Under the pieces are notes generated by a model that was given only the letters and a program-made list of their open reading frames with translations, was not told where the DNA came from and searched no databases. The position numbers and the translations under genes were made by a program. DNA of 64,000 nucleotides from Acidimicrobiales bacterium (GTDB lineage: Bacteria; Actinomycetota; Acidimicrobiia; Acidimicrobiales; MedAcidi-G1): positions 1 through 64,000 of the forward strand of contig JAKURY010000002.1 in NCBI GenBank assembly GCA_022452145.1. Reading direction: 5' to 3'. Shown in pieces: positions 7,736 to 16,322 of the stretch (the stretch's first letter is position 1; every line of letters starts with the position of its first letter).

Positions 7736-8965
7736 ATGGACTTCGACCTTCCGCCGGATGACGATCCGCGGCGGCTGAAGGTGAGGGCATGGCTGGCCGC
7801 CAACCCCGATCCGACCGGTCGCCAGCTGCACGACGCCGGCTACGTGGTACCCCACTGGCCGGCCCCCTACGGTATCGACGCGGATCCGATGCACCAGGTG
7901 GTCATCGACGACGAGCTGCGCCGGGCCAGCGTGAGCCGGCCAAACAACCCGATCGGCATCGGTTGGGCGGCACCGACCATCGCCATGGCCGGCACAGAGG
8001 AGATGAAGGCCCGCTACCTCGACCCGATCTTCACCGGCGAGGAGTTCTGGTGCCAGATGTTCTCGGAGCCCGACGCCGGCTCGGACCTCGCAAACCTGGG
8101 AACCCGGGCGGTCCGCGACGGCGACGAGTACGTGGTGAACGGGTCCAAGATCTGGACCAGTGGCGGCCACAGGGCCGACTTCGGGATCCTCATCGCCCGC
8201 ACCGACCCCGACGTGGCCAAGCACAAGGGCATCTCCTACTTCATCTGTCCGACCGACCTCCCGGGCCTATCGATGACCCCGATCGTGGACATGACCAGCG
8301 CCCACTCGTTCAACCAGGTGTTCTTCGATGACGTCCGCATCCCGGCACGCCTTCGGGTCGGCGACGAGGGTGACGGCTGGCGTCTCGCCCGGGTGACGCT
8401 GGCCAACGAGCGGGTCTCGTTGTCCTCGGCCGGTTCGCTGTGGGGTGCCGGGCCGTCGGCCGACGACCTGCTGGACCTGGTCAGGAGGGCCGGCGGAACC
8501 TCGGACCCCGTCCTGCGCCAGCGCCTCGCCACGCTCCACTGCGAGGCCGAGGTGCTGCGCCTGAACCGGCTGCGCACGCTGAGTTCCCAGCTTGCGGGGA
8601 GGGAGCCCGGGTCGGAGGCGAACATCCAGAAGGCCATGGCCGACGACCACGGACAGCACGTCATGGAGCTGGCCAAGGGCCTCGTCGGGTCCTCCGGGAT
8701 GCTCGTGGGCTCCGGTCCACCCGGTCGCCTGGACGCGTCGAAGGTGGAGGGGACCACGGAGAACCGGCTGGTCACCGGGCAGTTCCCGGACGTTTCGTCG
8801 GTGTGGCACTACGGCTACGTCTTCTCACCGGCCCTGACCCTGGGCGGGGGCACGTTCGCCGTGCAGCGCAACATCATCGCCGAGCGGGTGCTGGGCCTGC
8901 CGCGGGAGCCCGATGCCCAGCGGGGGCGGTCGTGGTCCGAGGCCCGGTCGTCACAGAGCGTGTAG
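7736..8965 (+). CDS. Acyl-CoA dehydrogenase family protein
   Basis: A 409-residue flavoprotein. The FAD-binding CQMFSEPDAGSDLANLGTR-type segment lies near residues 100-118, followed by NGSKIWTSGGHRAD, another hallmark of the family, and a C-terminal helical domain with QKAMADDHGQHVMELAKG. These enzymes introduce an alpha,beta double bond into acyl-CoA and pass electrons to electron-transfer flavoprotein. I chose ATG 7736 (MDFDLPPDDD); an earlier in-frame start would run back into the SDR gene. It follows the SDR gene by 26 bases. The chain-length preference is not readable from sequence. Confidence 0.9.
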   Translation: MDFDLPPDDDPRRLKVRAWLAANPDPTGRQLHDAGYVVPHWPAPYGIDADPMHQVVIDDELRRASVSRPNNPIGIGWAAPTIAMAGTEEMKARYLDPIFTGEEFWCQMFSEPDAGSDLANLGTRAVRDGDEYVVNGSKIWTSGGHRADFGILIARTDPDVAKHKGISYFICPTDLPGLSMTPIVDMTSAHSFNQVFFDDVRIPARLRVGDEGDGWRLARVTLANERVSLSSAGSLWGAGPSADDLLDLVRRAGGTSDPVLRQRLATLHCEAEVLRLNRLRTLSSQLAGREPGSEANIQKAMADDHGQHVMELAKGLVGSSGMLVGSGPPGRLDASKVEGTTENRLVTGQFPDVSSVWHYGYVFSPALTLGGGTFAVQRNIIAERVLGLPREPDAQRGRSWSEARSSQSV

Positions 8966-8975
8966 GCACCTGGTG

Positions 8976-9992
8976 ATGAAGGCGGGCGACCTCACCACCC
9001 CGGCACTGCTGGCCGACGTCGCCGTCCTGGAAGGCAACCTGGCCACGATGTCGGCAGCTCGTCCGGGACCTGCCCTGCGGCCCCATGTGAAGGCCTTCAA
9101 GACCACCGCGTTGGCCGCCCGCCTCGTCGCGGCAGGTCACACCGGCTTCTGTTGTGCCACGATCCGGGAGGTCGAGGGCATGGCCGCCGCGGGCCTGGGA
9201 GACGACCTGCTGCTGGCCAACGAGGTCCTGGACGCCGGTCGGTTGGGGGTCTTGGTCCGGGCCGGCACGGCCAGGGTGACCGTGGCTGTCGACTCCCCGG
9301 CCACCATCGCCGCCGCGGTGGCCGGCGGCGTGCGCGAGGTCCTCGTCGACGTGGACGTGGGCATGCCCCGGTGCGGCTGCGATCCGGCCGACGCCGGACG
9401 CCTGGCCGACGAGGCCCGTGCCGCCGGCCTGCAGGTACGGGGCGTCATGGGCTATGAGGGCCACGTCCAGCACGAGGTGGATCGCCAGCGCCGGGAGCGT
9501 CGGGTGGCCAGGGCCATGGAGGACCTGGCGAGGGCCCACGCCGAGGTGGGTGGCGAGGTGGTGTCCGGCGGCGGTACGGGCTCGTGGGACTGCAACCACG
9601 TGGTTACTGAACTTCAGGCCGGATCGTTCGTGCTCATGGACGGCGACTACGCCCGCCTGGACCTGCCGTTCCGGGAGGGCCTGGTGCTGCTGACCACGGT
9701 GGTGTCGGTGAGCGCCCGGGGCCACGCGGTCCTGGACGGGGGCCTAAAGGCCCTGGCCATGGACAGCGGCGGCCCGGCACTGGTGGGCGGTGGCGACGTG
9801 CAGTTCTGCTCCGACGAGCACACGACTGTGGTCGGGGGTTCCTGGACGGTGGGGGACCGGGCGGGCCTCCGGCCCGCCCACATCGACCCGACCATCGCCA
9901 AGCACGAGGTCATGCACCTCGTCGACGACGCCGCGGCCGGTGGCGACGCCGAGGTGTTGGGGTCGTGGTCGGTCGACCTGCGGGGATGGTGA
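8976..9992 (+). CDS. D-threonine aldolase-like PLP enzyme (alanine racemase N-domain plus DSD1-type C-domain)
   Basis: A 338-residue fold-type III PLP enzyme. The N-terminal barrel opens with TPALLADVAVLEGNL, and the PLP lysine is in RPHVKAFKT (about residues 31-39). Later come VDVDVGMPRCGC and GYEGHVQHEVD. The C-terminal domain has the metal-site motif PAHID. The His-x-Asp pair is that of D-threonine aldolases rather than the His-x-Cys zinc pair of D-serine dehydratases. Such enzymes cleave D-3-hydroxy amino acids to glycine and an aldehyde. A GTG at 8973 is an alternative start. It begins 10 bases after the acyl-CoA dehydrogenase stop and is followed 4 bases later by the oxidase gene. Confidence 0.82.
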   Translation: MKAGDLTTPALLADVAVLEGNLATMSAARPGPALRPHVKAFKTTALAARLVAAGHTGFCCATIREVEGMAAAGLGDDLLLANEVLDAGRLGVLVRAGTARVTVAVDSPATIAAAVAGGVREVLVDVDVGMPRCGCDPADAGRLADEARAAGLQVRGVMGYEGHVQHEVDRQRRERRVARAMEDLARAHAEVGGEVVSGGGTGSWDCNHVVTELQAGSFVLMDGDYARLDLPFREGLVLLTTVVSVSARGHAVLDGGLKALAMDSGGPALVGGGDVQFCSDEHTTVVGGSWTVGDRAGLRPAHIDPTIAKHEVMHLVDDAAAGGDAEVLGSWSVDLRGW

Positions 9993-9996
9993 CCCG

Positions 9997-11334
9997 GTGA
10001 GCGGCATCCACAGCGACGGATCCTGGCGAAACTGGGCCGGCAACCAGCGCAGCCGACCGGTGCGGATCGCCCGCCCCACCTCCGAGTCCGAGGTCGTCGA
10101 CCTGGTCCTGGAGGCGGCCACCGATGGCCTACGGGTCCGGGTGGTGGGTGCCGGCCACTCGTTCACCGCCATAGCCCGTACCGACGACGTGCTCGTCACG
10201 CTGGACGACATGACCGGGATCGTGGCCGTCGACGACGCCACCGGCCGGGTCCGGGTGCGGGCCGGAACCCGACTCTGCGACCTGAACCCGCAACTCGACG
10301 CGGTCGGCCTGGCCATGTCCAACCTCGGCGACATCGCCTACCAGTCGGTGGCCGGCGCCATCTCGACGTCCACCCACGGCACGGGACTGGGCTTCCGGTC
10401 GATCGCCGCCGACGTGGTCGGCCTGCGGCTCGTCACGGGCGACGGGGCGGTGGCGGTGCTGGACGACGACCATGATCCCGACCTGCGCGACGTGGCCCGA
10501 GTCGGCCTGGGGGCGCTCGGCGTGGTGACCGAGGTGACCCTGCGGTGCGTGCCTTCCTTCAACCTCCACGCCGTCGAGGAGATCCTGCCCATCAGCGACG
10601 TGCTGGCGTCCTTCGACGGCTGGGCCGAAGCCACCGACCACACCGAGTTCTTCTGGATGCCGCACACCGCCAACGCCCAGGTGAAGCGCAACACCCGGAC
10701 CACCGAGGCACCACCTCCGGCCCGGAACGCCCGCCACGCCATGAGGCGCCGGTGGAAGCGGTTCAAGAACAAGGAACTGCTCGAGAACGTGGCCTTCGGG
10801 GCGCTCAACCACCTGGGCCGCCTCCGACCGTCGCTCATCCCGAGGCTGAACGGCCAGGTGCTGGCCGATGCGGGTAGGGCCGAGTACCTGACCACGTCGT
10901 ACGACGTGTTCGCCTCGCCCCGACGGGTCCGCTTCTACGAGATGGAGTACGCCGTGCCCCGCCGACACGGCCTGGAGGCGTTCCGGCGGGTGCAGGCGTT
11001 GATCGACAGCCTGGACCGCCCGATCAGCTTCCCGATCGAGTTCCGGGTCCTGGGCGGCGACGACATACCGCTGTCCACAGCGTCGGGCCGCGACTCCTGC
11101 TTCATCGCCGTCCACGTGTTCCGGGGGACGCCGTACGAGGACTACTTCCGGGGTGTGGAGGCGGTCATGGACGACTACGACGGTCGTCCCCACTGGGGGA
11201 AACTCCACTTCCAGACCGCCGGCACCCTGGCCGGCCGCTATCCCGCCTGGGACCGCTTCCAGGTCGCCCGGGAGCGCCTGGACCCCCGGCGCCTCTTCAC
11301 CAACGACTACCTGGACCGCGTAATCGGCCCCTGA
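9997..11334 (+). CDS. FAD-dependent sugar 1,4-lactone oxidase (ALO/L-gulonolactone oxidase family)
   Basis: A 445-residue VAO-fold oxidase. The FAD-binding part has RVVGAGHSFT (residues about 46-55) and the STSTHGTGLGF segment. The C-terminal ALO domain ends with RPHWGKLHF, containing the HWxK motif of aldonolactone oxidoreductases, then DPRRLFTNDYL. Family members oxidise aldono-1,4-lactones or alditols with O2 or a quinone or cytochrome acceptor. The start is GTG with GGGGATGG 10 bases upstream. The 4-base gap from the PLP enzyme argues for one transcript. No signal peptide is visible. Confidence 0.88.
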   Translation: MSGIHSDGSWRNWAGNQRSRPVRIARPTSESEVVDLVLEAATDGLRVRVVGAGHSFTAIARTDDVLVTLDDMTGIVAVDDATGRVRVRAGTRLCDLNPQLDAVGLAMSNLGDIAYQSVAGAISTSTHGTGLGFRSIAADVVGLRLVTGDGAVAVLDDDHDPDLRDVARVGLGALGVVTEVTLRCVPSFNLHAVEEILPISDVLASFDGWAEATDHTEFFWMPHTANAQVKRNTRTTEAPPPARNARHAMRRRWKRFKNKELLENVAFGALNHLGRLRPSLIPRLNGQVLADAGRAEYLTTSYDVFASPRRVRFYEMEYAVPRRHGLEAFRRVQALIDSLDRPISFPIEFRVLGGDDIPLSTASGRDSCFIAVHVFRGTPYEDYFRGVEAVMDDYDGRPHWGKLHFQTAGTLAGRYPAWDRFQVARERLDPRRLFTNDYLDRVIGP

Positions 11335-11337
11335 GCC

Positions 11338-12129
11338 CTACCGCCTGGCGACCAGGGCGACGTTGGTGGTCGATCCGTCAACCACCGTGAGCGACGGGTC
11401 GTAGGCGTAGCCCTCGGGGTGGTCGAACCCGACCAGGCCCTCGGGATCATCCAGGCCGTGCTCCACTACGTGGCGCACCAGTGCCCCCTTCAGCAACTTG
11501 TTCCAATGCGACACCGTCACGAGCGTGCGCTCACCGTTCTTCACCACGTCGTCTAGGAAGCGCACCCGGATGCGCCGTCCGGCGATCGCCGGATCCCATG
11601 CCACGGCGTGCTCGTTGGGGAGCAGGTCCCAGACGGTGCCCGACGCCGCCTCCGCCAGGGCTGCGGTCAGAGCCGGCTTCCAGAACCGGGCCGGCCTACC
11701 GAGGCCCGGAAGCGCCGCCCCCATCTTGAGCTTGTAGTCGGGGATCGGATCGGTGGGCCGCACCGCACCCCACAGCCCGGAGAGGATGACGACCTGGCGG
11801 TCCACCCCACGCCGCACATTCGCCGGGAGCGACGGGTAGTCGAGGGCGTCGTATAGCACCCCGGTGTAGCGCTGGATGGCCGGAAGGGTCGGAGCCGAGT
11901 CGACGACCAGGTTGGTCGCCGTCGCCTCCTCGGCCTTCGCCATCCCCACCCCCAGCAGTTTCGAACGGTCCTCGGATGGAGCCCCCATGGCTTCGACCAG
12001 CGCCCGGACCACCACCCGGCGTTGCTCGGCCAGGTCCGGGAACGACTGGTCTGCAACGGCCCAACAGGGCCCGTCACCACCGTCGGCCTTGCCCTCCGAC
12101 GGAGGCAGGAGGATCAACGGGGTGGGCAT
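11338..12129 (-). CDS. yaaA: YaaA-family peroxide stress protein (DUF328)
   Basis: A 263-residue protein with the family hallmarks LILLPPSEGKA at residues 5-15, LSGLWGAVRPTDPIPDYKLKM around 116-136, and WDLLPNEHA. In E. coli YaaA limits free iron and oxidative DNA damage after peroxide stress and binds DNA. The gene is convergent with the lactone oxidase gene, 3 bases apart. Its ATG sits six bases from a TANNNT -10 element, so it is probably leaderless. Confidence 0.9.
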   Translation of the reverse strand: MPTPLILLPPSEGKADGGDGPCWAVADQSFPDLAEQRRVVVRALVEAMGAPSEDRSKLLGVGMAKAEEATATNLVVDSAPTLPAIQRYTGVLYDALDYPSLPANVRRGVDRQVVILSGLWGAVRPTDPIPDYKLKMGAALPGLGRPARFWKPALTAALAEAASGTVWDLLPNEHAVAWDPAIAGRRIRVRFLDDVVKNGERTLVTVSHWNKLLKGALVRHVVEHGLDDPEGLVGFDHPEGYAYDPSLTVVDGSTTNVALVARR

Positions 12130-12135
12130 CGGCCG

Positions 12136-12145
12136 ACGGTACCCT
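12136..12145. promoter_or_regulatory. Overlapping divergent -10 elements around GGTACC
   Basis: On the plus strand TACCCT (12140-12145) ends seven bases before the GTG at 12153. On the minus strand TACCGT (12141-12136) ends six bases before the yaaA ATG at 12129. The two hexamers share two base pairs within the palindrome GGTACC. Both would give leaderless transcripts, and only one polymerase could open the site at a time. Confidence 0.55.
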
Positions 12146-12152
12146 CACCGCC

Positions 12153-12362
12153 GTGACGGACCCGAACAGCGATCCGACCATCGAGGAGCCACCATCGGCC
12201 CCGGTGGACGCCTCCGACATCGACGACGCCGAACTGGATGCACTGGAGGCCGACCTGGCGGCAATCGAGGTGGCCATGGAGCGGGTCGACGGCGGTGACC
12301 TGGATGGCTACGAGGCAGTGGCCGCGAGGCTCGACGAGGAATCGTCCGAGGCGCCGGACTAG
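12153..12362 (+). CDS. Small acidic protein of unknown function
   Basis: A 69-residue, strongly acidic protein with a GTG start. Residues 20-65 form a probable amphipathic helix (DDAELDALEADLAAIEVAME). The segment AMERVDGGDLDGYEAV faintly resembles the helical part of DksA/TraR proteins, but no zinc-finger cysteines are present. Its stop overlaps that of the convergent histidine phosphatase gene by 4 bases. Coding support comes from the well-placed leaderless promoter and the codon pattern. Function unknown. Confidence 0.6.
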   Translation: MTDPNSDPTIEEPPSAPVDASDIDDAELDALEADLAAIEVAMERVDGGDLDGYEAVAARLDEESSEAPD

Positions 12363-12943
12363 AGCAGGTCGGGGATGGTCCCGTCCGGCACCAGGTCCAC
12401 CCGGGGCCCGGCGATCAGGTCGGGACCGGACACCTCGAACCAGCGGGCGCCGAGGTTGGGGATACGCCGCCACGGCTCCCCGCAGGCGTCCTCCAGCGCG
12501 TACACCACGCCGCCGTGCGATATGACGAGCACATCACCGTCACCCATCCGCCCGGCGATCCGGTTCAGCCCCGAGCGGACCCGGGCCAGCATGGCGTCGT
12601 CGGGTTCGTAGCCGGGTGGTCGGCGACCGTTCTCCAGGTAGCCCGGCCACTGCTCCTGGATCTGCACGCGGGTCAGCCCCTGCCATTCCCCTGCGTCGCG
12701 TTCCATGAGGTCAGGATCGGTGGGCACGGGTCCGATGCCCAGGCGCTCGGCGATGATGGTCGCCGTCTCGACGGCTCGGAGCAGTGGGGAGGCCACCACG
12801 GCGTCGAAGGATCCGAGCGCGCCCGTCGCCGCTGTGGATTGGCGACGGCCCTCGTCGGTAAGCGGTGGATCGGCCCGGCCCTGCCAGCGACCCGTGGCGT
12901 TCCACTCCGACTGGCCGTGGCGGACGACGAGCAGGCGGGTCAT
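12359..12943 (-). CDS. Histidine phosphatase family protein (phosphoglycerate mutase-like)
   Basis: A 194-residue protein opening with LLVVRHGQSEWN; His9 of RHG is the phospho-acceptor. A second catalytic His is in VLVISHGGVV (about residue 144), and the acid residue lies in MERDAGEWQG. The length fits the cofactor-independent phosphatase subgroup (CobC/GpmB-like) rather than true glycolytic mutases (about 230-250). The substrate is uncertain. In mycobacteria a gpm gene lies close to mshA, and here too mshA is close by, though on the other strand. Confidence 0.88.
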   Translation of the reverse strand: MTRLLVVRHGQSEWNATGRWQGRADPPLTDEGRRQSTAATGALGSFDAVVASPLLRAVETATIIAERLGIGPVPTDPDLMERDAGEWQGLTRVQIQEQWPGYLENGRRPPGYEPDDAMLARVRSGLNRIAGRMGDGDVLVISHGGVVYALEDACGEPWRRIPNLGARWFEVSGPDLIAGPRVDLVPDGTIPDLL

Positions 12944-12951
12944 GGGCGCCG

Positions 12952-12957
12952 ACCGTA
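12952..12957 (-). promoter_or_regulatory. Candidate -10 element (TACGGT) for the histidine phosphatase gene
   Basis: Read on the minus strand, TACGGT matches TANNNT and ends eight bases before the ATG at 12943. There is no Shine-Dalgarno sequence between, which fits a leaderless transcript. Confidence 0.45.
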
Positions 12958-13028
12958 GCGGTGCGGCGTGACCGACGACCCCTTCCCCGACCCGGCGCCC
13001 GACCTTCGGACTCGGCGGACCTCCTACC

Positions 13029-13034
13029 TACACT
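13029..13034 (+). promoter_or_regulatory. Candidate -10 element (TACACT) for the moaD-like/mshA unit
   Basis: TACACT matches TANNNT and ends six bases before ATG 13041. No ribosome binding site lies between. It would drive a leaderless mRNA for the ThiS/MoaD-like gene, mshA and the YbjN gene. Confidence 0.5.
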
Positions 13035-13040
13035 GACCCG

Positions 13041-13277
13041 ATGGTCCTGCTGCGCCTGTTCGCCTCGGTCCGGGTCGCCGCCGGAACCGGAAGCGTCACC
13101 GTGCCCGGTGAGACGGTGGGCGACGTGCTCGTGGCGGCCGATGAGAAGTTCGGCGACGGGTTCGCCGCGGTGGCCGCAACCTGCCGGGTCTGGTTGAACG
13201 GCGAGTCCACCTCGGCCACCGATGCCGTGACCGACGACGACGAGGTGGCCCTGTTGCCGCCGGTCTCGGGGGGCTGA
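13041..13277 (+). CDS. MoaD/ThiS-family sulfur carrier
   Basis: A 78-residue ubiquitin-like protein ending in Gly-Gly (77-78), the residue pair that is adenylated and thiocarboxylated in this family. The fold is suggested by VLLRLFASVRVAAGTG at the start, the VWLNGE strand and DDDEVALLPPVSGG at the end, the usual MoaD ending. It may serve molybdopterin synthase or another sulfur transfer. No moaE or thiG partner is next to it. It is followed 3 bases later by mshA. Confidence 0.85.
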   Translation: MVLLRLFASVRVAAGTGSVTVPGETVGDVLVAADEKFGDGFAAVAATCRVWLNGESTSATDAVTDDDEVALLPPVSGG

Positions 13278-13280
13278 ACC

Positions 13281-14492
13281 GTGCGTCGCCTCGCGGTCCT
13301 CTCCCTGCACACCTCCCCGCTGGTCCAGCCCGGCTCCGGCGACGGCGGCGGCATGAACGTGTACGTCCGCGAGCTGGCCTCCGCCCTGTCCCAGGCCGGT
13401 GGTCGGTCCACCGTCTTCACCCGCCGGGTGGACCCGGACACGGCGACGGTCGTGGACGTGGAGCCCGGCTTCCGGGTGGTGCACATCGATGCCGGTGCCC
13501 ACGACCTCTCCAAGGAGGACCTGCCCGCCGTTGTGGACGATTTCGCCGACGGCGTGGCCGCCTACCTGGACGCCCATCCCGGCCATGACGGGATCCTCGC
13601 CAACTACTGGCTGAGCGGGGTGGCGGGGCACCGCCTGAAGCACGAGCTGGGCCTTCCGCTCGCCACGACCTTCCACACCCTGGCCCGCGTCAAGGCCGAG
13701 ACCGGCGATTCGGAGCCCCTTAGGCGGATAAGGGCCGAGTCCGAGGTGGTGGGCTGTTCCGACGTCATGTTGGCCAACAGCGCCGAGGAGGTCCGGCAGC
13801 TCGTCGAGTTGTACGGCGCCGAACCGTCCCGGATCGAGGTCGTCCCACCGGGGGTCGACCACGCCTTCTTCACCCCGGGTTCTCAGGCCGTCGCCCGTCG
13901 TGCCACCGGGCTGGGCGATGGACCGGTCCTGTTGTTCGCAGGTCGGATCCAGCCCCTCAAGGGGGTCGACGTCGCCGTCAGGACGCTGGCCGACCTGGGC
14001 CGATCCGACGCTCGCCTCGTGGTGGTCGGTGGCGCCAGCGGGTCCAACGGCAATGCCGAGGAGCGGCGCCTCCGCGAGGTCGCCGAGTCCCACGGCGTGG
14101 CCGACCGAGTCCGGTTCGTCCCCCCGCAACCCCACCACTGCCTCGCCTACTGGTACCAGGCATCCGACGTGGTGGTCATGCCCAGCCGGTCCGAGTCGTT
14201 CGGGCTGGTGGCACTGGAGGCGGCGGCGTGTGGAATCCCCGTGGTCGCGGCCGCAGTGGGTGGCCTCCGGACGCTGGTCGAGCACGGGCGGACCGGCTAC
14301 CTGGTGGACGGGCGCGACCCGTCGATATACGCCGCCCACGTGGCCGAGATCCTGGACGACCCGATCGCCGCCTCGCACATGTCGACGGCGGCCACCGAAC
14401 GGTCGTGGTCGTACACCTGGTCGGCCACAGCGGCGCGGCTCCGACGGATCTGCGACGACCTCTCATCCCGAGTGCTCGTGGACTGCGCCTGA
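13281..14492 (+). CDS. mshA: MshA-type D-inositol-3-phosphate glycosyltransferase (mycothiol biosynthesis)
   Basis: A 403-residue GT4 enzyme. The N-terminal HTSPLVQPGSGDGGGMNVYV, residues 10-29, is the MshA glycine-rich substrate loop, and ANYWLSGVAG follows. The C-terminal nucleotide-sugar domain has LFAGRIQPLKG and ESFGLVALEAAACGIPVV with the retaining-GT glutamates. MshA joins N-acetylglucosamine to 1L-inositol-3-phosphate, the first step to mycothiol, the actinobacterial thiol. The start is GTG, three bases after the MoaD-like stop. The following YbjN gene reproduces the mycobacterial mshA neighbourhood, which strengthens the call. The other mycothiol genes are not in the window. Confidence 0.88.
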   Translation: MRRLAVLSLHTSPLVQPGSGDGGGMNVYVRELASALSQAGGRSTVFTRRVDPDTATVVDVEPGFRVVHIDAGAHDLSKEDLPAVVDDFADGVAAYLDAHPGHDGILANYWLSGVAGHRLKHELGLPLATTFHTLARVKAETGDSEPLRRIRAESEVVGCSDVMLANSAEEVRQLVELYGAEPSRIEVVPPGVDHAFFTPGSQAVARRATGLGDGPVLLFAGRIQPLKGVDVAVRTLADLGRSDARLVVVGGASGSNGNAEERRLREVAESHGVADRVRFVPPQPHHCLAYWYQASDVVVMPSRSESFGLVALEAAACGIPVVAAAVGGLRTLVEHGRTGYLVDGRDPSIYAAHVAEILDDPIAASHMSTAATERSWSYTWSATAARLRRICDDLSSRVLVDCA

Positions 14493-14494
14493 CG

Positions 14495-14998
14495 TTGTCC
14501 GTCGACCCACCGCCGCTCGGCCCCGACGAGCTGGATGCCCTCGGGGCGGTCGTCGACGCCTGGTTCGCCAGGACGTTGGAGGAGAATCCGATCCTGGAGG
14601 CGGTCGAACGGGATCCGGATGCCGGACCGATGGAGCGACGGTGGTTCGCCCGCGTCGTGGGCGAGGAGAAGGACACTTCCACCATCCGGTTCACCCTCCG
14701 GCAGCGGATGCTCCACCACGAGACCTATGTCATGCCCTCCCCGGAGGAGAATCACGGGGCCTTCCACCAGCACCTCCTGAAGCGCAACTCGAGCCTGGTC
14801 GGGGCGGCGTTCTGCGTCGGCGAGGAGGACGCCGTGCTGCTCGTCGGGGCCGTGCCGGCCTCCACGGTGGACGCCGCCGAGCTGGACCGGCTCCTGGGCA
14901 CCGTGTGGACGGCCGTCGAACGGTGCTTCCGGTCGGCGCTCCGCATCGGCTTCGCCAGCAGGGTTGGCGGCCTTCCCCGCGCCCACGGGGGTTCCTAG
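14495..14998 (+). CDS. YbjN domain-containing protein
   Basis: About 167 residues from a TTG start two bases after the mshA stop. The central part (RRWFARVVGEEKDTSTIRF, LRQRMLHHETYVMP, HQHLLKRNSSLVGAAFCVG) matches YbjN-like proteins, which resemble type III secretion chaperones in fold. In mycobacteria a YbjN protein is likewise encoded directly after mshA. Its molecular role is unknown. The TTG start is inferred from the tight junction; no better start exists before residue 40. Confidence 0.75.
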   Translation: MSVDPPPLGPDELDALGAVVDAWFARTLEENPILEAVERDPDAGPMERRWFARVVGEEKDTSTIRFTLRQRMLHHETYVMPSPEENHGAFHQHLLKRNSSLVGAAFCVGEEDAVLLVGAVPASTVDAAELDRLLGTVWTAVERCFRSALRIGFASRVGGLPRAHGGS

Positions 14999-15019
14999 TG
15001 GACTTTCATTACCTTTGGC

Positions 15020-15025
15020 TATATC
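15020..15025 (+). promoter_or_regulatory. Possible -10 element in an AT-rich patch before an MFS gene
   Basis: The 91-base gap between the YbjN and MFS genes contains an AT-rich stretch (15003-15026), unusual here, with TATATC at 15020-15025. No matching -35 is obvious. It would give a 5' leader of about 60 bases. Confidence 0.3.
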
Positions 15026-15089
15026 GTGCTCCGCGGGTCCGGCGGCCGGATCGTCGGGGTTCGATCGGGGAAGTGATTTCTCCGACGAC

Positions 15090-16322
15090 ATGGCCGCCGG
15101 ACCTGTCGCGTCCGGTCCCGCCCCCCCGTTGACCCCCATCCGGACTGGGCCGCCGTCTCGGCTGCTGGTCTTCTCCGTCACGGCGATGGCGCTGCTCAAC
15201 AACTCGGTTCTGATGAGCTCCACGCCGGAGATCCTCGAGTCGTTCGGCGAACCGGTCGAACGTGCCGGGATGCTGATCGCCGCCGGCACGGTCACCGGGA
15301 TCGTGGCGGCCCCGGCCATCGGGTTCCTGGCCGACCGGTACGGACGCAAGCGCGTCCTCGTTCCCTGCCTGCTGGTGTTCGGGGCCGTCGGCACCCTCGG
15401 CGGCTTCAGCCCGTCGTTGGAGTGGCTGCTCGCCATCCGGGTGGTCCAGGGGCTCGGGTCGGCTGGCCTCATCAACCTCGTGGTGGTCCTGATCACCGAC
15501 AACTGGTCCGGTATGGAGCGGGCCCGCCTCCTGGGTCAGAACTCGGCCGTCATCACCGCCTTCCTGGCCGTCTTCCCATTCCTGGGCGGCGCCACCACTG
15601 ACCTGTTCGGATGGCGCTGGAACTTCGCCTACTACGGGATGGCCGTGGTGGCGGGAGCCGTGGTGGCCCGGTCCCTCCACGACCCGTGGGAGGCCCGACC
15701 GGATCCGGTAATGCGCCGTCTGCGCGAGGCCCTCGCAGAAGTTTCGATTCCCGCCAACGCAATGGTCATCGGGCTCGGGTCGCTGACGTTCTTCGTCATG
15801 TTCGGCGTGTTCCTCACCCTCATCCCTATCCACCTCCACGAGGTCTTCGGCCTCGGGCCGACCCAGCGGGGGCTGGTGGCCGCGGTTCCAGCCGTGACCT
15901 CGACGGCCACCGCGCTGGTGGTCACCTGGTTCCGGGTGCGGATGTCCGCCGGGGTCATGGTGGCGGTCGGCCTCGGCGTGTTCGGCGCCACGTTTGTGGC
16001 CATGGGCATCGGCTCCCTCTGGCTCCTGGTGGCCGCCGCGGCGGTCTATGGGTTGGCCGAGGGGATCACCATCCCGACCCTCCAGGACCTTGTCGCCGAA
16101 CGGGCGCCCGAGCACCTCCGGGGGGTCATCCTGGCGCTGTGGGTCAGCGCCCTCCGGATGGGCCAGACCGCCGGCCCGCTGGCCGTCGGGTTGGCCATCG
16201 GCCTCTGGTCCACCGGGGCGGTCCTGGTCGGCGCAGGGGTGCTGGTGGCCGGTGTCGCAGTGGCCGTCGGCACCTCACGGGTGTTGCCGGAGGCCCGGCC
16301 GTCGGCCGACACCAGCCTGTAG
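15090..16322 (+). CDS. MFS transporter
   Basis: A 410-residue protein with about 12 hydrophobic segments. Motif A occurs as GFLADRYGRKRVL, and RVVQGLGSAGLINLVVV with ITDNWSGMERARLLGQ follows, typical of drug:H+ antiporter-like MFS proteins. ATG 15090 (MAAGPVASG) was chosen; a start at 14964 would overlap the YbjN gene and adds a Pro/Ser-rich non-membrane stretch. The substrate is unknown. It is followed 9 bases later by proC, whose -10 element overlaps the MFS stop codon. Confidence 0.85.
   Translation: MAAGPVASGPAPPLTPIRTGPPSRLLVFSVTAMALLNNSVLMSSTPEILESFGEPVERAGMLIAAGTVTGIVAAPAIGFLADRYGRKRVLVPCLLVFGAVGTLGGFSPSLEWLLAIRVVQGLGSAGLINLVVVLITDNWSGMERARLLGQNSAVITAFLAVFPFLGGATTDLFGWRWNFAYYGMAVVAGAVVARSLHDPWEARPDPVMRRLREALAEVSIPANAMVIGLGSLTFFVMFGVFLTLIPIHLHEVFGLGPTQRGLVAAVPAVTSTATALVVTWFRVRMSAGVMVAVGLGVFGATFVAMGIGSLWLLVAAAAVYGLAEGITIPTLQDLVAERAPEHLRGVILALWVSALRMGQTAGPLAVGLAIGLWSTGAVLVGAGVLVAGVAVAVGTSRVLPEARPSADTSL

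Noticed and set aside
12711-14378. A long minus-strand open frame opposite mshA and the MoaD-like gene
   Set aside because: It is the shadow of clearly recognisable plus-strand genes and shows no motif.
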